Below, one piece after another: positions 49,073 through 64,000 of a DNA stretch of 64,000 nucleotides. The translations under genes and the position numbers were made by a program. Origin of the DNA: Amycolatopsis lexingtonensis (GTDB lineage Bacteria > Actinomycetota > Actinomycetes > Mycobacteriales > Pseudonocardiaceae). The DNA is taken from assembly GCF_014873755.1 (NCBI RefSeq), contig NZ_JADBEG010000001.1, positions 9,989,001 to 10,053,000 on the forward strand, read 5' to 3'. Below the pieces are notes generated by a model that was given only the letters and a program-made list of their open reading frames with translations, was not told where the DNA came from and did not search any database. The number at the start of each line of letters is the position of its first letter. The stretch's first letter is position 1.

Positions 49073-51823
49073 GTGGCCACCCCGACCCTGACGACCGAGC
49101 ACGAGCACACCGGCAGTGGTCACGACGTCGTGCCCCTGATCGTCTCCGCCGACAGCAAGGCGGGCCTGCGGTCGAAGGCCCACCGCCTCGCGCGGTACCT
49201 CGCCGAGCACCCCGACACGCCGTTCGAGTCGTTCGCGCGCTCGGTCGCCGCCGAGGACACCGGCCGGGCGCACCGGGCCGTGCTGCTGTCGGCCGGGCGC
49301 GACGGCGGCCTGCGCGGGCTGGAGGCACTCGCGGCCGGGCAGAACCCGCCCGACGTCGTGCGCGGCAGCGCCCGGCGGGCCGAGCGGGTCGTGTTCGTCT
49401 TCCCCGGCCAGGGTTCGCAGTGGCCGGGGATGGCGCTGGACCTGCTGGAGTGGTCGCCGGTGTTCGCCGGGGAGATCGCGCGCTGCGACGCCGCGCTCGC
49501 CGCGTTCGCCGACTGGTCCATTGTGGACGTCCTGCACGGCCGTCCCGGCGCGCCCACTTTGGACGATGGTGCCGACGTCGTGCAGCCGGTGCTGTTCGCG
49601 GTGATGGTGGCGCTGGCCGCGCTGTGGCGCGCGCACGGCGTCGAGCCCGCCGCCGTCGTCGGGCACAGCCTCGGCGAGGTCGCCGCGGCCTGCGCGACCG
49701 GCGCACTGTCCCACCAGGACGGGATGCGGGTGGCCGCGCGGTGGAGCCAGGCGCAGGCCACGCTGTCCGGCCGCGGCGACATGATCTCCGTCCCCCTGCC
49801 GGTCGCCGACGTCCGGTCGCGGCTGGCGGGCCGGGACGGGCTCGACATCGGGGCGGTGAACGCGCCGTCGTGGGTCGTCGTCTCCGGTGATTCCGTTGCG
49901 GTGGAAGAACTCCTGGCCGATCTGACCGCCGAAGGCGTGCGGGCCCGGCGCATCCCGGTCGGGCTGGCCGCGCACTCGCGGCACATCGACGGCATCCGCG
50001 ACCGCCTGCTGGCCGACCTCGCCCCGCTCGCGCCGTCGTCCACCGCCGTCCCGTTCCACTCGACGGTGACCGAAGGCCCGCTCGACACCTCGGTGCTCGA
50101 CGCCCGCTACTGGTTCCGGAACCTGCGCAACCCGGTCCGCTTCGACGAGGCCACCCGCGGGCTCGTCGAGCAGGGGCTTGGCGTCTTCGCCGAGATCAGC
50201 CCGCACCCGGTGCTCACGGTCGCGGTGCAGGACACGATCGACACGCTCGACGGCCGCGCGGTGGTGCTCGGCTCGATCCGCCGTCGCGAGGACGGCCCGC
50301 GCTCATTCCTCGGCTCGCTCGCCGCGGCCTACGTGTCCGGGGTGAGCGTCGACTGGACCGCGGCCTTCCCCGGCGGCGCCGAGCCGGTGACGCTGCCGGA
50401 GTCCGGATCGGACGCCACGGTCGCCGCCGCCGGCCTGCTCGCCGCCGGGCACCCGCTGCTCGGCGCGGCGGTCGAACTCGCCGAGGACGGCGGCTGGCTG
50501 TTCACCGGCCGGCTGTCCGCCGCGCAGCAGCCGTGGCTGGCCGGGCACACCGTGTTCGGCCGGACCGTGCTGCCCTCGGCCGTGCTCGTCGAACTCATCC
50601 TGCACGCGGCGTCCGAACTGGGCTGCGCGCGGATCGAAGAACTCACCCAGCACCTGCCGGTCGTCTTCGCCGAAGAGGCGCTTTGCCTGCAGGTGCGGAT
50701 CGGCCCGGTCGACGACGCCGGGGCGCGCCGGATCGGCGTGTTCGCCCGGCCGGACTCGGTCGGGGCCGCCCAGGGCGGGCCGTGGACGCGGCACGCGACC
50801 GGGATCATGGCCGAGACCGCGGGCGCGGCGGCGACACCCGAGCCGGTCGAGTGGCCGCCGCCGGGTGCCGTCGCCGAGGACGCCGGGATCGCCCGGGACC
50901 GCTTGCGGGCACACGGTATCGAGCTGGGTCCCGAGTTCGGCGGGCTCACCGGCGCCTGGTCGCTCGACGGCGAGCTGTTCGCCGAGGTGGCACTGCCGGT
51001 GCAGGCCGGGGGCGGGGCCGGCTACGGCGTCCACCCCGCGCTGCTGGACTCCGCGCTCCAGGCGGTCGCGTTGTTCCCCGCCGCCGCGGAGTCCGAGGGT
51101 TGGCTCGCGTCGTCGTGGAGCGGGCTGGCCCTGCACACGGCCGGGGCGCCGGCGCTGCGGGTCCGGCTGCGGGCGACCGGCCCGGACTCGGTGTCGGTGG
51201 CGGCTACCGACACCGTGGGGCGGCCGGTTTTCTCCGCCGAAAACGTCGTCCTCGGGGCGCTGCCGGCGGAGTACGTCCGGGCCCCGCACACCGAACCGGT
51301 CACGCGTACCAGTCCCGGGTTGGCCGCGAGGCTGGCCGGGCTGCCCGAGCCTGCCCGCGCCGAACTGGTGCTGGACCTGGTCCTCGACCACACCGCCGAG
51401 GTACTCGGCCGGGATACGGCGATCAACGGTGACAACGCTTTCAGCGAGCTGGGCTTCGAGTCGCTCACGGCGGTGGCGCTGCGCAACCGGCTCGCCGAGG
51501 CGACCGGGCTCAAGCTGCGCACCACCCTGGTCTTCGACTACCCGACCCCGGACGCGCTGGCCGCGCACCTGCTGACGGCGCTGCAACCGTCCACTGAGGA
51601 CTCCGACGTCCTCGCCGGGCTCGACCGGCTGGAGCAGGCGCTGTTCGCCGACGCGGGCGGCCCGCCGCTGCACGGCCGGGTCAAGGTCCGGCTGCGCGAC
51701 CTGCTGTTCCGGCTGGACGGCGCGGACGACGCCGGCGGCCCCGAAGCCGGGGACGCCCCGCTCGACGCCGCGTCGGACGACGAGATCTTCGCACTGCTCG
51801 ATCGAGAGCTCGACCTGTCCTGA
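49073..51823 (+). CDS. PKS loading protein AT-DH-ACP, no ketosynthase
   Basis: The 916-residue protein begins with a KS-AT linker but no KS. The AT has the active serine Ser199 in GHSLGE (not GHSQGE). Trp224 (ARWSQ) stands where extender ATs have the carboxylate-binding Arg (ALRSK), and AAHS replaces the YASH/HAFH signature. Both point to a monocarboxylic acyl-CoA starter. A DH-like domain follows with His492 (HTVFGRTVLP) and Asp659 (DSALQ), but a YGPxFQG motif changed to LGPEFGG. The ACP has Ser797 in GFESL. The C-terminal docking segment ends DDEIFALLDRELDLS. GTG 49,073 follows GGAGG. The next PKS begins with a matching docking helix 61 bases downstream. Confidence 0.92.
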   Translation: MATPTLTTEHEHTGSGHDVVPLIVSADSKAGLRSKAHRLARYLAEHPDTPFESFARSVAAEDTGRAHRAVLLSAGRDGGLRGLEALAAGQNPPDVVRGSARRAERVVFVFPGQGSQWPGMALDLLEWSPVFAGEIARCDAALAAFADWSIVDVLHGRPGAPTLDDGADVVQPVLFAVMVALAALWRAHGVEPAAVVGHSLGEVAAACATGALSHQDGMRVAARWSQAQATLSGRGDMISVPLPVADVRSRLAGRDGLDIGAVNAPSWVVVSGDSVAVEELLADLTAEGVRARRIPVGLAAHSRHIDGIRDRLLADLAPLAPSSTAVPFHSTVTEGPLDTSVLDARYWFRNLRNPVRFDEATRGLVEQGLGVFAEISPHPVLTVAVQDTIDTLDGRAVVLGSIRRREDGPRSFLGSLAAAYVSGVSVDWTAAFPGGAEPVTLPESGSDATVAAAGLLAAGHPLLGAAVELAEDGGWLFTGRLSAAQQPWLAGHTVFGRTVLPSAVLVELILHAASELGCARIEELTQHLPVVFAEEALCLQVRIGPVDDAGARRIGVFARPDSVGAAQGGPWTRHATGIMAETAGAAATPEPVEWPPPGAVAEDAGIARDRLRAHGIELGPEFGGLTGAWSLDGELFAEVALPVQAGGGAGYGVHPALLDSALQAVALFPAAAESEGWLASSWSGLALHTAGAPALRVRLRATGPDSVSVAATDTVGRPVFSAENVVLGALPAEYVRAPHTEPVTRTSPGLAARLAGLPEPARAELVLDLVLDHTAEVLGRDTAINGDNAFSELGFESLTAVALRNRLAEATGLKLRTTLVFDYPTPDALAAHLLTALQPSTEDSDVLAGLDRLEQALFADAGGPPLHGRVKVRLRDLLFRLDGADDAGGPEAGDAPLDAASDDEIFALLDRELDLS

Positions 51824-51884
51824 GACGGGATCGGGCCGGCGCCGCCACCCCGGCGGCGCGGACAAGGCACGGAGTTGACGGCAC

Positions 51885-64000
<12,116 letters not shown>

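Overview
The window is very GC-rich actinobacterial DNA with GTG starts, ATGA/GTGA gene overlaps and strong third-position GC. The core gene order, a modular polyketide synthase and several intergenic palindrome families point to a Pseudonocardiales actinomycete, most likely Amycolatopsis. The genus is an inference from memory, not a computed result.

Region 1 (about 455-18,714) is a conserved actinobacterial core block. It holds NAD-glutamate dehydrogenase, a hotdog thioesterase, a hypothetical protein, alpha-glucosidase, group II truncated haemoglobin, an MscS channel, an HNH endonuclease, two small proteins linked to the cytochrome oxidase supercomplex, aminopeptidase N, an Rv2466c-like oxidoreductase, RpiB and a Nei2/Fpg glycosylase. 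This is essentially the Rv2476c-Rv2464c order of Mycobacterium tuberculosis. It is interrupted by an unusual 15-repeat GTRVT protein (10,859-11,230) and by a metallo-hydrolase/ComB-like pair.

Region 2 (about 18,789-22,435) is transitional. It has a Gly/Asp-rich membrane protein, an F420-type oxidoreductase plus SnoaL-like pair behind a KstR-like box, and a TetR regulator with a membrane protein.

Region 3 (about 23,119 to the window end) is the left part of a large biosynthetic gene cluster that continues beyond the window. It starts with a LAL-type regulator. A GDP-mannose aminosugar cassette follows (4,6-dehydratase, NysDI-like glycosyltransferase, perosamine-synthase-like aminotransferase). 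Next come a response regulator, an ABC-2 exporter, an OleD/MGT-type glycosyltransferase, a membrane protein, a sensor kinase, a lipoprotein and a secreted PA14-containing GH3 beta-glucosidase. A leftward five-gene operon (TE-like hydrolase, N-methyltransferase, C-A*-PCP, A-PCP, P450) diverges from a rightward operon (BBE-like flavin oxidase, AT-DH-ACP loading protein, and a giant PKS of at least 2.5 modules cut by the window edge).

The genes suggest a glycosylated polyketide-amino acid hybrid, possibly an acyl-tetramate carrying an aminodeoxysugar. The loading AT looks built for a non-carboxylated starter, modules 1-2 for methylmalonyl and module 3 for malonyl units. The MGT enzyme, the ABC exporter and the secreted beta-glucosidase look like a glycosylate-export-reactivate self-resistance cycle. 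Repeated CCCCTA boxes in three cluster promoter regions may be sites for a shared regulator.
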